A stretch of 64,000 nucleotides of DNA from Parasedimentitalea psychrophila (GCF_030285785.1 NZ_CP127247.1:310001-374000); one strand, 5' to 3'. Counted from the first letter of the stretch, positions 1-9,543 are shown. A program made the numbers and translations. Notes: generated by a model from the letters alone, not told the origin.

Positions 1-699
1 GGATCCCGTCAGGGATGGGCGGAAGCCCGCTATAGTCAGGCCCCCTGCACCCCGCCCTCGATTGACGCGGCGACGCGGGTACAGACAGAGGACCCACGGA
101 TCAGCGTCTATCTTCTACCCGGTATCAAGCAGCTACCCGCCGCTGATGTCATGCGCGGAGAAGAGACCCAGATTGCCGGGTTCCTTGCGGTAACCCCAGA
201 TTTCGACGGGGTGATCTGCCTGCCGGGCACCCATTGCAAATGGGTTCACATCAGCGCCGGAGAGGTTGTCAGCTTTCGCACCTTCATGACCGGCGAGCTG
301 TTTGCACTGATCTGCGGCGCATCAGTGTTGCGCCATTCGGTGGGCGATGATGGCTGGGACGCCGAGGCGTTTGAGGCGGCGGTTGCCGATGCCATCTCCA
401 GGCCCTCGGCGGTGGCGGGCAATCTATTTTCCATCCGCGCCGAAACGCTGCTCTGTGATCTGGGCAGCGCCGCAGCCCGATCCCGGATCTCGGGGCTTTT
501 GATCGGTATCGAACTGGCAGCCGCCCGCCCCTATTGGCTGGGTCAGGATGTGGTGATTGTCGGCGAAAGCGGCATTGCTGCGGCCTATGAAAGTGGCCTT
601 GCCCAACAGGGCGCAATGGCGCGCCGCGTTACCGCTGAAAACATGACCCTGAACGGCTTGCGCGCCGCCCGGGCCAAACTGGCAGAAATGACCCCATGA
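1..699 (+). CDS. dgoK: 2-dehydro-3-deoxygalactonokinase, 5' end outside the window
   Basis: This enzyme phosphorylates 2-keto-3-deoxygalactonate in the cytoplasm, the kinase step of the De Ley-Doudoroff route of galactose breakdown. The frame is open from base 1, so the protein is truncated by the window edge: 232 residues are visible, against about 300 for the family. The visible part carries the DgoK-typical MRGEETQ segment (fragment residues 51-57), the PGTHCKW segment, and a C-terminal GESG-type sugar-kinase loop. An ATG at 151 is internal and is not the start. The stop overlaps the dgoA start by ATGA (696-699), which indicates translational coupling. Identity rests on family motifs and on the aldolase next door. 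Confidence 0.88.
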   Translation, partial: GSRQGWAEARYSQAPCTPPSIDAATRVQTEDPRISVYLLPGIKQLPAADVMRGEETQIAGFLAVTPDFDGVICLPGTHCKWVHISAGEVVSFRTFMTGELFALICGASVLRHSVGDDGWDAEAFEAAVADAISRPSAVAGNLFSIRAETLLCDLGSAAARSRISGLLIGIELAAARPYWLGQDVVIVGESGIAAAYESGLAQQGAMARRVTAENMTLNGLRAARAKLAEMTP

Positions 700-1301
700 C
701 ACGAGAAATCATCGCCATCCTTCGCGGCATTCGAGGCCACGAGATCTGTGACATCGCCGATGTGCTGATCGATGCCGGCATCACCAAAATCGAAGTGCCG
801 CTGAACTCACCCGACCCGTTTGCCACCATCGCGCGGCTGGTTAGCCATGCAGGCGATCGGGCTGTGGTCGGGGCGGGTACCGTTCTGGACACGGGTGCGG
901 TGGCCCATCTGGCCAAGTTCGGCGCTCAGATGGTGGTGTCGCCCGACACCTGCGCCGAGGTGATCCGTGCGACCAAGGCGGCGGGCATGCTGTCGTATCC
1001 GGGCGTTATGACCCCAACTGAGTGTTTTGCGGCGCTGCGGGCCGGCGCCGATGGCATCAAGCTGTTCCCGGCGTTCAAGATGGGGCTTGATGGGCTGGCG
1101 GCGGTGAAATCGGTGCTGCCAGCAGGCACCAAGACCTATGCGGTTGGCGGCGTTGGCCCGGCCAACTTTGCCGACTGGCAGGCGGCAGGCATCACCGGTT
1201 TTGGCATTGGATCAGGCCTCTACAAGCCCGGGTTCAGCGCCGAGGATGTGAAAACCCGCGCCGATGACATTGTTGCCGCTTATGACGCGGTTTTCTCATG
1301 A
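696..1301 (+). CDS. dgoA: 2-dehydro-3-deoxy-6-phosphogalactonate aldolase
   Basis: This class I KDPG/KDPGal-type aldolase (201 residues, normal length) splits 2-keto-3-deoxy-6-phosphogalactonate into pyruvate and glyceraldehyde 3-phosphate. The Schiff-base lysine is K122 in GIKLFPAFK, and the general base is E33 in KIEVPLNSP. The phosphate-binding loops GAGTVLD and GGVGPANF are also present. The gene starts inside the dgoK stop (ATGA) and its own stop overlaps the next start (ATGA at 1298-1301), so the first three genes form one tightly coupled operon. The preference for the galactonate over the gluconate isomer is taken from the kinase and beta-galactosidase context. Confidence 0.9.
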   Translation: MTREIIAILRGIRGHEICDIADVLIDAGITKIEVPLNSPDPFATIARLVSHAGDRAVVGAGTVLDTGAVAHLAKFGAQMVVSPDTCAEVIRATKAAGMLSYPGVMTPTECFAALRAGADGIKLFPAFKMGLDGLAAVKSVLPAGTKTYAVGGVGPANFADWQAAGITGFGIGSGLYKPGFSAEDVKTRADDIVAAYDAVFS

Positions 1302-2146
1302 CGCGGGCTCAGGTCTTTAGCGACACGGCCTGCACCCTGGGCGAAGGCCCCCTGTGGCACCCCGAGCGCAAGCAATTGTTCTGGTTCGATATCCTGTCCA
1401 AGCAGCTGTTGAACCGCGACGCGAAAGGCGAGCACATCTGGCGCTTTGATGATTGTGTCTCAGCCGCCGGTTGGGTGGATTTTGAGACCCTGTTGATGGC
1501 CGCCGAGACCGGGCTGTATCGGTTCGATATCCCCAGTGGCCAGCGCGAACTTGTGGTGCCACTGGAGGCTGACAACCCGTTAACCCGGTCAAACGATGGC
1601 CGCGCCGATCCCTGGGGCGGGTTCTGGATTGGCACCATGGGGTTCAACGCTGAACCCGGTGCCGGCGCGATCTATCGGTTTTATCGCGGCGAACTGAAAC
1701 AGCTTGTCGGTGACATCACCATCAGCAACGCGATTTGCTTTGCCCCAGATCGGTCTTGCGCCTATTACACCGATACCGCCGATGGACGCATCCTGCGGCA
1801 ACCCCTGGATCAGGCTGATGGCTGGCCGCTAGGTGACCCTGAGGTGTTTCTGGATTTCTCGGGCGAGGATTTTGGCCCGGATGGCGCCGTGGTAGATGCC
1901 GAGGGCTGTTTCTGGAATGCCCAATGGGGCGCCGGGCGCGTTGCGCGATACTCGGCCAGCGGCGCGTTGCTGTCAGTCTGGCCCCTACCGCCCGCACAGA
2001 CCACCTGCCCTGCCTTTGGTGGGCCGGGTCTGACCACGCTGTTTGTCACCTCGGCCGCTGTAGACAGCAATGATGCGCAGGCCGGCCAAACCTTTTGCAT
2101 TGCCACCGACGTCACCGGGCAACGCGAGTATCAAGTCATCCTGTGA
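1298..2146 (+). CDS. SMP-30/gluconolactonase family sugar lactonase
   Basis: This is a 282-residue six-bladed beta-propeller of the SMP-30/gluconolactonase/LRE family. The expected divalent-metal ligands are visible as E16 in the LGEGPLWHP segment, N144 in TISNAICFAPD and D195 in FGPDGAVVDAEG. N99 in RSNDGRADPWGGFWIGTM matches the substrate-side asparagine of the family. In this operon the likely role is hydrolysis of galactono-1,4-lactone to galactonate between galactose dehydrogenase and galactonate dehydratase. Neither of those two enzymes is in the window. The precise lactone is inferred from neighbours; arabinono- or gluconolactone would look the same. Confidence 0.85.
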   Translation: MTRAQVFSDTACTLGEGPLWHPERKQLFWFDILSKQLLNRDAKGEHIWRFDDCVSAAGWVDFETLLMAAETGLYRFDIPSGQRELVVPLEADNPLTRSNDGRADPWGGFWIGTMGFNAEPGAGAIYRFYRGELKQLVGDITISNAICFAPDRSCAYYTDTADGRILRQPLDQADGWPLGDPEVFLDFSGEDFGPDGAVVDAEGCFWNAQWGAGRVARYSASGALLSVWPLPPAQTTCPAFGGPGLTTLFVTSAAVDSNDAQAGQTFCIATDVTGQREYQVIL

Positions 2147-2154
2147 GGCCCAAA

Positions 2155-4080
2155 ATGCAACGCACCCTAGGCACCTGCTACTACCCGGAACACTGGCCCG
2201 CTGACATCTGGGCCAGCGACGCGCGCCGGATGGCAGAGGCCGGGCTGACCTGGGTCAGGATCGGTGAGTTTGCCTGGTCACGGATTGAGCCGACGCCGGG
2301 CAATCTGAATTGGGACTGGCTGGATCAGGCGATTGAAGTGCTGGGTCAGGCCGGGCTGAAGGTGGTGCTGGGCACCCCAACCGCGACGCCGCCGAAATGG
2401 CTGTTGGACAAGCACCCCGATATGCTGGCGGTGGATGATCAGGGTCGTCCCCGCAAGTTCGGCTCGCGCAGGCATTACTGTTTCAGCCACGGCGGGTATC
2501 TGGCGGAATGTCGCCGCATTGTCGGGCTACTGGCAAAACGCTATGGACAGAACCCGCATGTGGCGGCCTGGCAGACAGACAACGAATACGGCTGCCACGA
2601 CACCACCCTTTCATACTCCGGCGCAGCTCGTCAGGGGTTTCGCCACTGGCTGCGGCATCAGTTTTCCGGCAGCGGCCAGAACGATGGCATCGAGGCGCTG
2701 AACGCGGCCTGGGGCAATGTGTTCTGGTCGATGGACTACGCCAGTTTCGACGATATCGACCTGCCCAACCTGACGGTGACCGAGCCGAACCCGTCGCATG
2801 CGCTGGCCTTTCGCCGCTATGCCTCGGATCAGGTGGTGGCGTTCAACCGGGCCCAGGTGGAGATCATCCGGGCGCACTCGAAAGCACCGATTTCCCATAA
2901 CTATATGGGCCGGATTACCGATTTTGACCACTTCAAGGTGGGCGCGGATCTGGAGATCGCCACATGGGACAGCTATCCGCTGGGGTTTCTGGAGGATCGC
3001 GTTGGTGCCAGCGCCGAGGTGCAACGCAAATATGCCAATCAGGGCCACCCGGATTTTCAGGCCTTTCACCACGATCTGTACCGCGCCGTCGGCCGTGGGC
3101 GCTGGTGGGTGATGGAACAGCAGCCCGGACCGGTGAACTGGGCGCCCTACAACCCCTCGCCGCTGCCCGGCATGGTGCGGCTGTGGAGCTGGGAGGCCTT
3201 TGCCCACGGGGCCGAGGCAGTGTGTTATTTCCGCTGGCGGCAGGCCCCATTTGCACAGGAACAAATGCACGCAGGCATGTTGCGCCCCGACAGCGCCGAT
3301 GCCCCGGCGATCATCGAGGCGCGACAGGTTGCGGGTGAGCTGAAACAAGCGCCAGAGGTGCAGCCCGTACAGGCCAGGGTGGCGCTGATGTTTGACTATG
3401 ACGCCGATTGGGCCTGGGCGGTGCAACCACAGGGCGCCGGGTTGAGCTATTTCGGCCTGGTGTTTGATCACTACCGCGCACTACGCCGATTGGGCCTGTC
3501 GGTCGATATCCTGCCACCCGACAGCCGGGATTTCAGCGGCTATGACCTGGTGCTGGCACCGGGCATGATGCATATGCCGCAGGATCTGAAACAGGCGCTG
3601 GCGGACTGCGGCGCTGAGGTTCTGATTGGCCCACGCACGGCTGCGCGGGATGCCAATATGGCGATCCCTGTGCCCCTGCCACCGGCCTTTCCCGGCTTGG
3701 ACGTCACCGTGTCGCGGGTTGAAACCCTGCGCCCCGATCTGCCGGTAGCGCTGAAATCCGGCGGCGTTATCACCGGGTATCTGGAGGAACTGGAGGGATC
3801 GGCAGAGGTGGTGCTGCAAACAGAAGCCGGGGCCGCAATGGCGATGCGGACGGGTCCTGTGACCTATATGGGCGGCTGGGGCGATGATGCGGCGCTGGAC
3901 GGGTTGATCGGAGATCTCTGTGCGCGGGCTGGTATTGCCACCCAAGCGCTGCCCGAAGGGGTGCGCATTCGCGACACCGCAACCGAGCGTTTCTGGTTCA
4001 ATTACAACGCCGAACCGGTCACCTGTGAGGCCGGCCCGCTGCCCGCTGCCGGTGTTCTGCGTGTGGCACTGCCCCTTTGA
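2155..4080 (+). CDS. GH42 family beta-galactosidase
   Basis: This 641-residue glycoside hydrolase family 42 enzyme is expected to release galactose from beta-galactosides in the cytoplasm. The start at 2155 (protein MQRTLGTCYYPEHWP) is preferred over an upstream in-frame ATG at 2095, because the family begins with this YYPEHWP strand and 2095 lies inside the lactonase gene. The acid/base glutamate is E144 in WQTDNEYGCH and the nucleophile is E321 in MEQQPGPVNWAPYN. A class I glutamine-amidotransferase-like trimerisation domain follows (about 395-590). No signal peptide is seen. The gene starts 8 bp after the lactonase and ends the galactoside operon, convergent with nuoG. Confidence 0.92.
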   Translation: MQRTLGTCYYPEHWPADIWASDARRMAEAGLTWVRIGEFAWSRIEPTPGNLNWDWLDQAIEVLGQAGLKVVLGTPTATPPKWLLDKHPDMLAVDDQGRPRKFGSRRHYCFSHGGYLAECRRIVGLLAKRYGQNPHVAAWQTDNEYGCHDTTLSYSGAARQGFRHWLRHQFSGSGQNDGIEALNAAWGNVFWSMDYASFDDIDLPNLTVTEPNPSHALAFRRYASDQVVAFNRAQVEIIRAHSKAPISHNYMGRITDFDHFKVGADLEIATWDSYPLGFLEDRVGASAEVQRKYANQGHPDFQAFHHDLYRAVGRGRWWVMEQQPGPVNWAPYNPSPLPGMVRLWSWEAFAHGAEAVCYFRWRQAPFAQEQMHAGMLRPDSADAPAIIEARQVAGELKQAPEVQPVQARVALMFDYDADWAWAVQPQGAGLSYFGLVFDHYRALRRLGLSVDILPPDSRDFSGYDLVLAPGMMHMPQDLKQALADCGAEVLIGPRTAARDANMAIPVPLPPAFPGLDVTVSRVETLRPDLPVALKSGGVITGYLEELEGSAEVVLQTEAGAAMAMRTGPVTYMGGWGDDAALDGLIGDLCARAGIATQALPEGVRIRDTATERFWFNYNAEPVTCEAGPLPAAGVLRVALPL

Positions 4081-4110
4081 CAGCACTCAGTTAACCCATC
4101 CGCGACAGCT

Positions 4111-6552
4111 TCACTCCGTCTCGGATGGATCCCCGGAGCCAGACAGTGCCACGTCCACCCGCCAAGGATACTCAACACCGGATAGAAAATCCTGCCCATG
4201 TTCCCTCAAAAACCGCTCCGGGACAAAAACCGTTTTGGCATCAAAGCTGTGATTGACTTTGAGCGGCGCGGTAAAGCTTTGCCCGGCGGCGGAAAGTGTG
4301 ACCCTCAGACCTTCAAAAGCGTGTTCGGGCCCTGCGCCTGGGTTCATTTCCACATAAGCGCCTTTGTCCAGCGATGATAAAACAGAGGATCGGGCCGCCA
4401 ACTGACCTGACTGAAACAGGGTATCGCCACTCAGCAAGTAACGGCGCTGCCCCGTCCCACCGTCGTCTGATGGGGGATTTTCCACCACCTGCAACAGGGT
4501 ATCTGCCTCTTGCCAAGGGTAATCCATCGCCGCCATGGTGCGGCCCAAACCCTGATCAAACTGACCAAACCCCGGGTATTCGGCTGCAATCCTGTCGCGG
4601 ACCTGATCTGCGTCAACGGGTAGTGCCCCCTGCCCCATGGCGCCGGAGATGAGATTGAACACCTGCCGGGCACCCAGCAGATCCTGCTTTGGAGGGCGCA
4701 CAGAACGCAGGCTCTGCGCCCGTCCCTCATTGTTGGTATATGTCCCGCCTTCCTCGCCATAAGATGGTGCAGGCAACAGCACGTCTGCCTGCTCAGCCGA
4801 TTTGCTATAGTGAGAGCTGTGCACAACCAGAAACGGCGGTTTGGCATCAGGTGCTGGGTGCGGGTTGTTGTGCAGGGGATCGGCGCCGAGAACATAGTGC
4901 AGGTCAACCGGATCATCGCTGATTGGCAATGGTGTCTGACTGTTCTGCCAGCCCGGCGCCACCCCGGCAAGACAGCCCATATCCCAGAGCCCCAACTGGT
5001 TTGGCCTATCAAACAGAAACTGCAAGCCGAGTTTTTTGCCCTGCGCACCAAAGTGGCGAGCAGCCTGCTCTATCCAACTTAGACACGCGGTGGCCTTTGA
5101 GGATCGCATGAATTCACTGCCGATCAGCAATGCGATATGCTTGGACCCGGCCAGAAGCCCCGCAGCCCTATGGGCAAACTCATCCGTGGGATTGCCCTGA
5201 ACCTGAGGGGTTTCAGCAATCAACCGCGACAATAGATCACCCTCGTTTCCCGGCAGCAGGCGCAATGTGGCGGTGGCGATAAGGTCTAAACCACAAGGCC
5301 TGGACGAGGCAATGATCAGCCGCTTACCGGAGCCCTTCATGGCGGATCTTATCAGATAGCCCGAGACCGGGTTTTCCTCGGTGATGTTTGCCCCCAGCAG
5401 GAAAATACAATCCGCTTCCAACAGCTCCTGCAAGGGTCTGCGCTGCATATGCCCCGTCACCAGACGCGCCAGCGCAGTGACTGCATCTGGCGCGTGTAAT
5501 CCGCTGAACCGGGTGCTGGAGTGGATGTCCTGGGTTTCAAACACCCGCCGCATCAGATGTTGAAACACAAAACCGGTCTCGTTGGTCTGGCGTGGTGAAA
5601 TATGCCCCTGAATACGGCCCTGTCGCTCTTTGACCTCCCAGGCTTTGCAGGCGATGCAGGCGATCGCCTCGTCCCAGCTGGCCGGTTCCAGCACGCCGTT
5701 CTTGCGGATCATCGGCTGTTCAATCCGCCGCCCACCGTCGATGGCATCAAAGCCAAAGCGGCCCTTGGCGCAGAGCAGCTCTTTGTTAAGACCAGTGTCG
5801 GGGGCGCTTTTGACCCGTTTGAAAGTGCCCCCAGCGAATTCCACTGACAGTGAACAGCCAGTGCCGCACATGCCGCAAATGGTTTCGGTTTTCGCTAGGT
5901 CCCAGGGCCGCGCCTGATAGCGGTAGGGAATGCTCATCAGCGCTCCGACGGGACAGACCTCGATGCAATTGCCGCAATGGCTACAGTCTTTCAGGCTGTT
6001 GCCGACCCCGGTGATTTCACTGTCCAGACCCCGTTCAGCGGTGCCCAGCGCCACATCGCCGACGATTTCCTCGCAGACCCGTACACAGCGCTGGCACTGG
6101 ATGCAGCGGTTGGCGTTGAACACGATCACCTTGTTCAGCTCAATGTCTGTTTCGCGAAACACCCGTTTGGGATCAAACAGCCTAGAGTCGCCTTTGCCGT
6201 ATTTAAACACCGTATCCTGCAATTCACATTCGCCGCCCTTGTCGCAGACCGGGCAATCCAGCGGATGATTGGCGAGCAGAATTTCCAGCATATCCTGACG
6301 GGTACTGACCACCCTGGCGGACTGGCTGTGGATCACCATGTCAGGCGCGATCACCGTGGCACAGGCCGGTTCCAGCTTGTTGCGGCCCTCGACCTCGACC
6401 AGACACATGCGACACGAGGCCGACAGCGACAGCCGCGCGTGATAGCAAAACGTCGGGATTTCACTGCCGACCTGACGGGCGGCGGTCAGGATCGTGGTGC
6501 CGGGATCAACCTCAATCGTCTCACCGTCAAATATGCAGGTTACCATGGTCAA
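4111..6552 (-). CDS. nuoG: NADH-quinone oxidoreductase subunit G with N7 motif and an additional 4Fe-4S motif
   Basis: This is the large iron-sulfur subunit of the complex I peripheral arm (813 residues), last gene of the nuo cluster. The N-terminal [2Fe-2S] ligands are C36, C47, C50 and C64. The His-ligated N5 motif is H96, C100, C103 and C109. Two complete ferredoxin-type quartets follow: C150/C153/C156/C160 and C190/C193/C196/C200. Canonical NuoG has only enough cysteines here for N4, so C160, C190, C193 and C196 are extra and recall NAD-linked formate dehydrogenases and [FeFe] hydrogenases. The N7 set is C226, C229, C233 and C261, which mitochondrial-type alphaproteobacterial subunits lack. 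A molybdopterin-oxidoreductase-like domain fills the rest. The gap to nuoF is 8 bp. Confidence 0.93.
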   Translation of the reverse strand: MTMVTCIFDGETIEVDPGTTILTAARQVGSEIPTFCYHARLSLSASCRMCLVEVEGRNKLEPACATVIAPDMVIHSQSARVVSTRQDMLEILLANHPLDCPVCDKGGECELQDTVFKYGKGDSRLFDPKRVFRETDIELNKVIVFNANRCIQCQRCVRVCEEIVGDVALGTAERGLDSEITGVGNSLKDCSHCGNCIEVCPVGALMSIPYRYQARPWDLAKTETICGMCGTGCSLSVEFAGGTFKRVKSAPDTGLNKELLCAKGRFGFDAIDGGRRIEQPMIRKNGVLEPASWDEAIACIACKAWEVKERQGRIQGHISPRQTNETGFVFQHLMRRVFETQDIHSSTRFSGLHAPDAVTALARLVTGHMQRRPLQELLEADCIFLLGANITEENPVSGYLIRSAMKGSGKRLIIASSRPCGLDLIATATLRLLPGNEGDLLSRLIAETPQVQGNPTDEFAHRAAGLLAGSKHIALLIGSEFMRSSKATACLSWIEQAARHFGAQGKKLGLQFLFDRPNQLGLWDMGCLAGVAPGWQNSQTPLPISDDPVDLHYVLGADPLHNNPHPAPDAKPPFLVVHSSHYSKSAEQADVLLPAPSYGEEGGTYTNNEGRAQSLRSVRPPKQDLLGARQVFNLISGAMGQGALPVDADQVRDRIAAEYPGFGQFDQGLGRTMAAMDYPWQEADTLLQVVENPPSDDGGTGQRRYLLSGDTLFQSGQLAARSSVLSSLDKGAYVEMNPGAGPEHAFEGLRVTLSAAGQSFTAPLKVNHSFDAKTVFVPERFLREHGQDFLSGVEYPWRVDVALSGSGDPSETE

Positions 6553-6560
6553 GCATCCTT

Positions 6561-7820
6561 TCAGCCTGCCTGTGAGTGTGCCGCGATCAGCGCATCGAAT
6601 TCAGGCCGGAAATGTTTCAGCGCCGCGCCCAGCGCCCAGGCCGCGCCGTCGCCCAGGGCGCAAAAGGAGTTGCCAAAAATACCGCCGCAGAGCATTTCCA
6701 GTTGTTCCACATCGCCCGGCTGCCCCTGGCCTGCCTCTATCCGGCGCAGGATCTTGGCGGCCCAGGTCAGCCCCTCGCGGCAGGGGGTGCATTTGCCACA
6801 GCTCTCATGGCTGAAAAACTCGGTGATACGGCGGGCCACCACCGGGATTGAGGCGGTTTCATCCAAGCCGATAACCCCTGCCGACCCCAACATGCTGCCC
6901 GCCGCCGCCAGCGAGCCAAAGTCCATTTTCACATCAAATGCGCTGCGCGGAAACATCGGTGCCGAGACCCCGCCGGGGATCGCCGCCTTGAACTTCCCAG
7001 TCAGCGCGCCGCCGCCGTGGACCTCAAGCATTTCCCCCAGAGCCATACCCATTGGCAGCTCATACACCCCTGGCCGTTTCACCTGGCCGCTGAGCCCGAA
7101 CAGTTTTGGCCCCGGCGAATGATCCGGGCCGATAGAGGCAAACCATTCGCCGCCACGACGAAACAGATGTGGCAGGCAGGCCAGGGTTTCAACATTGTTG
7201 ACCACAGTCGGGCATTCGTACAGCCCCGCCACCGCCGGGAACGGTGGTTTCAGCTTTGGCTGGCCACGCCGCCCCTCGATGGATTCCAACATCGCGGTTT
7301 CCTCGCCGCAGATATAGGCCCCGGCCCCCTTGTGGATATGGATCTCCAGCGAGTGCTCGCTGTCCAGTATGTTTGCCCCCAGATAGCCCCGCGCATGGGC
7401 CGCCGCTATGGCCTGTTGGCAGCGGTCAATCGACAGGTGGTATTCACCGCGAATATACAGATACGCGGTGCGGCAGCCGATGGCATAGGCGGCGATCACC
7501 ATGCCTTCGATCAACTGATGCGGGTCGCGTTCCATCAGGATGCGGTCCTTGAAGGTGCCCGGCTCGCCCTCATCCGCGTTGCAACACAGGTAGCGTGGCA
7601 GCGGGCTGTCCTTGGGGACAAAGCCCCACTTTAGCCCGGTGGGAAAGCCCGCACCGCCGCGCCCGCGCAGGTTGGCGGATTTCACTTCCTCGATCACCTC
7701 ATCCGGGGCAAAGTCACGCAGCACGGTGCGCAGCCCCTGATAGCCGCCCGAGGCTTCATAGGTCTCGATCTTATGGCCGTTTGGGTTGTCGATGTTTCTC
7801 AGCAGCACCTGCTCGCTCAT
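6561..7820 (-). CDS. nuoF: NADH-quinone oxidoreductase subunit F, NADH- and FMN-binding
   Basis: This subunit (419 residues, normal length) binds NADH and FMN and carries the N3 [4Fe-4S] cluster, so it is where electrons enter complex I. The glycine-rich LRGRGGAGFPTGLKWG segment (residues 51-66) forms the FMN/NADH fold. A second nucleotide-binding stretch is GAGAYICGEETAMLESIEG. The N3 ligands are in SCGKCTPCREG, with the fourth cysteine in the following NSFCALG segment. Its ATG overlaps the nuoE stop by four bases, so NuoE and NuoF, which contact each other in the complex, are translationally coupled. Confidence 0.96.
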   Translation of the reverse strand: MSEQVLLRNIDNPNGHKIETYEASGGYQGLRTVLRDFAPDEVIEEVKSANLRGRGGAGFPTGLKWGFVPKDSPLPRYLCCNADEGEPGTFKDRILMERDPHQLIEGMVIAAYAIGCRTAYLYIRGEYHLSIDRCQQAIAAAHARGYLGANILDSEHSLEIHIHKGAGAYICGEETAMLESIEGRRGQPKLKPPFPAVAGLYECPTVVNNVETLACLPHLFRRGGEWFASIGPDHSPGPKLFGLSGQVKRPGVYELPMGMALGEMLEVHGGGALTGKFKAAIPGGVSAPMFPRSAFDVKMDFGSLAAAGSMLGSAGVIGLDETASIPVVARRITEFFSHESCGKCTPCREGLTWAAKILRRIEAGQGQPGDVEQLEMLCGGIFGNSFCALGDGAAWALGAALKHFRPEFDALIAAHSQAG

Positions 7821-8329
7821 GACAGATCCTCAGCGGGCTGATCCGCAAGCGAGGCCAGCAGCGCATCCAGTTTTGCAGCGGTCAGATCCCCGTGGTACTG
7901 CTTGTCTGCCATCAGAACCGGGGCCTGTTCACAGGCGCCAAGGCATTCCACTGCGGACAGGGTGAAACGGCCATCCTCGGTGGTCTCACCCGGGCCAACG
8001 TCCAGCCGTTGTTGCAGATACATCATCAGTGCCTCGGCCCCGCGCAGCAGGCAGGGCAGGTTTGTGCAGAGCCGGATGTGGTGGCGACCACTCGCGGCGC
8101 GGTCATAGAGACTATAGAAACTGGCCACCTCAAACACCCAGATTTCAGGGACATCCAGCAGTTCGGCCACCGCCTGATAGGTCAAACCATCAACGCCGCC
8201 ATATTTTTGCTGCGCCAGATCCAGCGCCGGCATGATAGCGCTGCGGGTCGTTGGGTAACGCGTCATCACCTGCTGCACCTGTGCCGCAAGGTCGCTTTTG
8301 ATGTCGGCCAGACTGCGGGCATCGCTCAT
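7817..8329 (-). CDS. nuoE: NADH-quinone oxidoreductase subunit E (24 kDa type)
   Basis: This thioredoxin-like [2Fe-2S] subunit (cluster N1a) has 170 residues. The four cluster ligands are C88 and C93 in RLCTNLPCLL, and C129 and C133 in ECLGACEQAPV. The start at 8329 (MSDARSLADI) is chosen because it overlaps the nuoD stop as ATGA and gives the family's normal N-terminus. A longer reading to 8416 lies inside nuoD. The gene follows the E. coli-like order C-D-E-F-G with separate nuoC and nuoD. Confidence 0.95.
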   Translation of the reverse strand: MSDARSLADIKSDLAAQVQQVMTRYPTTRSAIMPALDLAQQKYGGVDGLTYQAVAELLDVPEIWVFEVASFYSLYDRAASGRHHIRLCTNLPCLLRGAEALMMYLQQRLDVGPGETTEDGRFTLSAVECLGACEQAPVLMADKQYHGDLTAAKLDALLASLADQPAEDLS

Positions 8330-9543
8330 TTGTCCACCTCGCCCATCACCGGATCCAGGCTGCCCAGCATGGCAATCACATCGGCCAGATATTTGATATT
8401 GGTGGTGCGTTCGCACAGCGCCTGAAGATTGACAAAGGACGGTGCGCGTACCTTGAGGCGGAATGGTTTTTCGCTGCCATCCGAGATCAGGTAATAGCCC
8501 AGCTCCCCCTTGGGGGCCTCAATCGCCGAATAGAACTCACCCGCCGGAACCTTGAAGCCATTGGCGGACAGCAGGAAATGGTGGATGTGGGTCTCCATCG
8601 AGTGGGCGAGCAGGTCTTTGTCCACCGGGAAGGCAATTTTGGGATCATCAATCAGAATGTCGCCCTTGGGCATCTGGCCAATACACTGGCGGATGATCTT
8701 CAGGCTTTCGCGCATCTCATCCACCCGGCACTTCCACCGGTCATAGCAATCGCCGTCCTGACGCAGGATGACATCAAATTCAACCTGACCGTAAATTTCA
8801 TAAGGCGCATCGCGGCGAATGTCCCAATCCACCCCCGAGGCCCGCAGATTGGGGCCGCTTAGGCCCAGCGCTATGGCATCCTCGCCGGTGATATTGCCGA
8901 TATTTTCGACCCGCGCCAGAAAGATCCGGTTGTTTTCCAGCAGGGTCTCATAGTCGGATATCCGCGCCGCGAAGATATCGCAGAACTCCTGTATTCGGGC
9001 CTCGGCGCCCTCGGGCAGATCCTCGCGCACACCGCCAACCCGGCAGAACGAGGTATGCATCCGCACACCGCTGATCATCTCCATCAGGTCCATCACCATT
9101 TCCCGGTCGCGCATGGTATAGAGCAGCGAGGTCATCGCCCCCACGTCCATCGGCAGGGCGCCGGTGATCAGCAGATGCCCCGAGATCCGCGACAGCTCGG
9201 CCATGATCACCCGGATATACTGCGCCCGCACCGGCGCCTCGATCCCCAGCAGCCCCTCAACCGCCAGCGCGTAGCCCAAGTTGTTGGACGGCGGGCACAG
9301 GTAGTCGAGCCGGTCGGTCAGCGGGAAAATCTGGGTATAGGTAAAGCTCTCAAACAGCTTTTCAGTGCCCCGGTGCAGCAGCCCGATATGCGGCTCTATC
9401 CGTTCGACGATCTCGCCGTCCATCTGTAGCAATAATCGCAACACGCCGTGGGTGCTGGGGTGCTGTGGGCCGAGATTCAGCAGCACGTCCCGCGACAAGC
9501 CGCTGTCGGTGGTGATCTCACTGAGCACAGTTGTCTCGGTCAT
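8326..9543 (-). CDS. nuoD: NADH-quinone oxidoreductase subunit D (49 kDa type)
   Basis: This is the 49 kDa subunit (405 residues) that lines the quinone pocket together with NuoB. The hallmark NLGPQHPSTHGVLRLLLQMDGE is at residues 24-45. Other family segments are HRGTEKLFES, TDRLDYLCPPSNNLGYALAVE, FCRVGGVREDLPEG and the C-terminal CERTTNIKYLADVIAMLGSLDPVMGEVDK. The subunit is homologous to [NiFe]-hydrogenase large subunits but lacks the nickel-binding cysteines, as expected. The gene is coupled to nuoC by a four-base overlap. It is free-standing, not fused with nuoC as in E. coli. Confidence 0.97.
   Translation of the reverse strand: MTETTVLSEITTDSGLSRDVLLNLGPQHPSTHGVLRLLLQMDGEIVERIEPHIGLLHRGTEKLFESFTYTQIFPLTDRLDYLCPPSNNLGYALAVEGLLGIEAPVRAQYIRVIMAELSRISGHLLITGALPMDVGAMTSLLYTMRDREMVMDLMEMISGVRMHTSFCRVGGVREDLPEGAEARIQEFCDIFAARISDYETLLENNRIFLARVENIGNITGEDAIALGLSGPNLRASGVDWDIRRDAPYEIYGQVEFDVILRQDGDCYDRWKCRVDEMRESLKIIRQCIGQMPKGDILIDDPKIAFPVDKDLLAHSMETHIHHFLLSANGFKVPAGEFYSAIEAPKGELGYYLISDGSEKPFRLKVRAPSFVNLQALCERTTNIKYLADVIAMLGSLDPVMGEVDK

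Noticed and set aside
4096-4128. Inverted repeat CCATCCG/CGGATGG as a terminator between the beta-galactosidase and nuoG genes
   Set aside because: It overlaps the nuoG stop, has a 19-nt loop and no T-run, so support is too weak.
5977-7122. 381-codon plus-strand frame opposite nuoG and nuoF
   Set aside because: It spans the ends of two genuine genes in antisense and has no recognisable domain.
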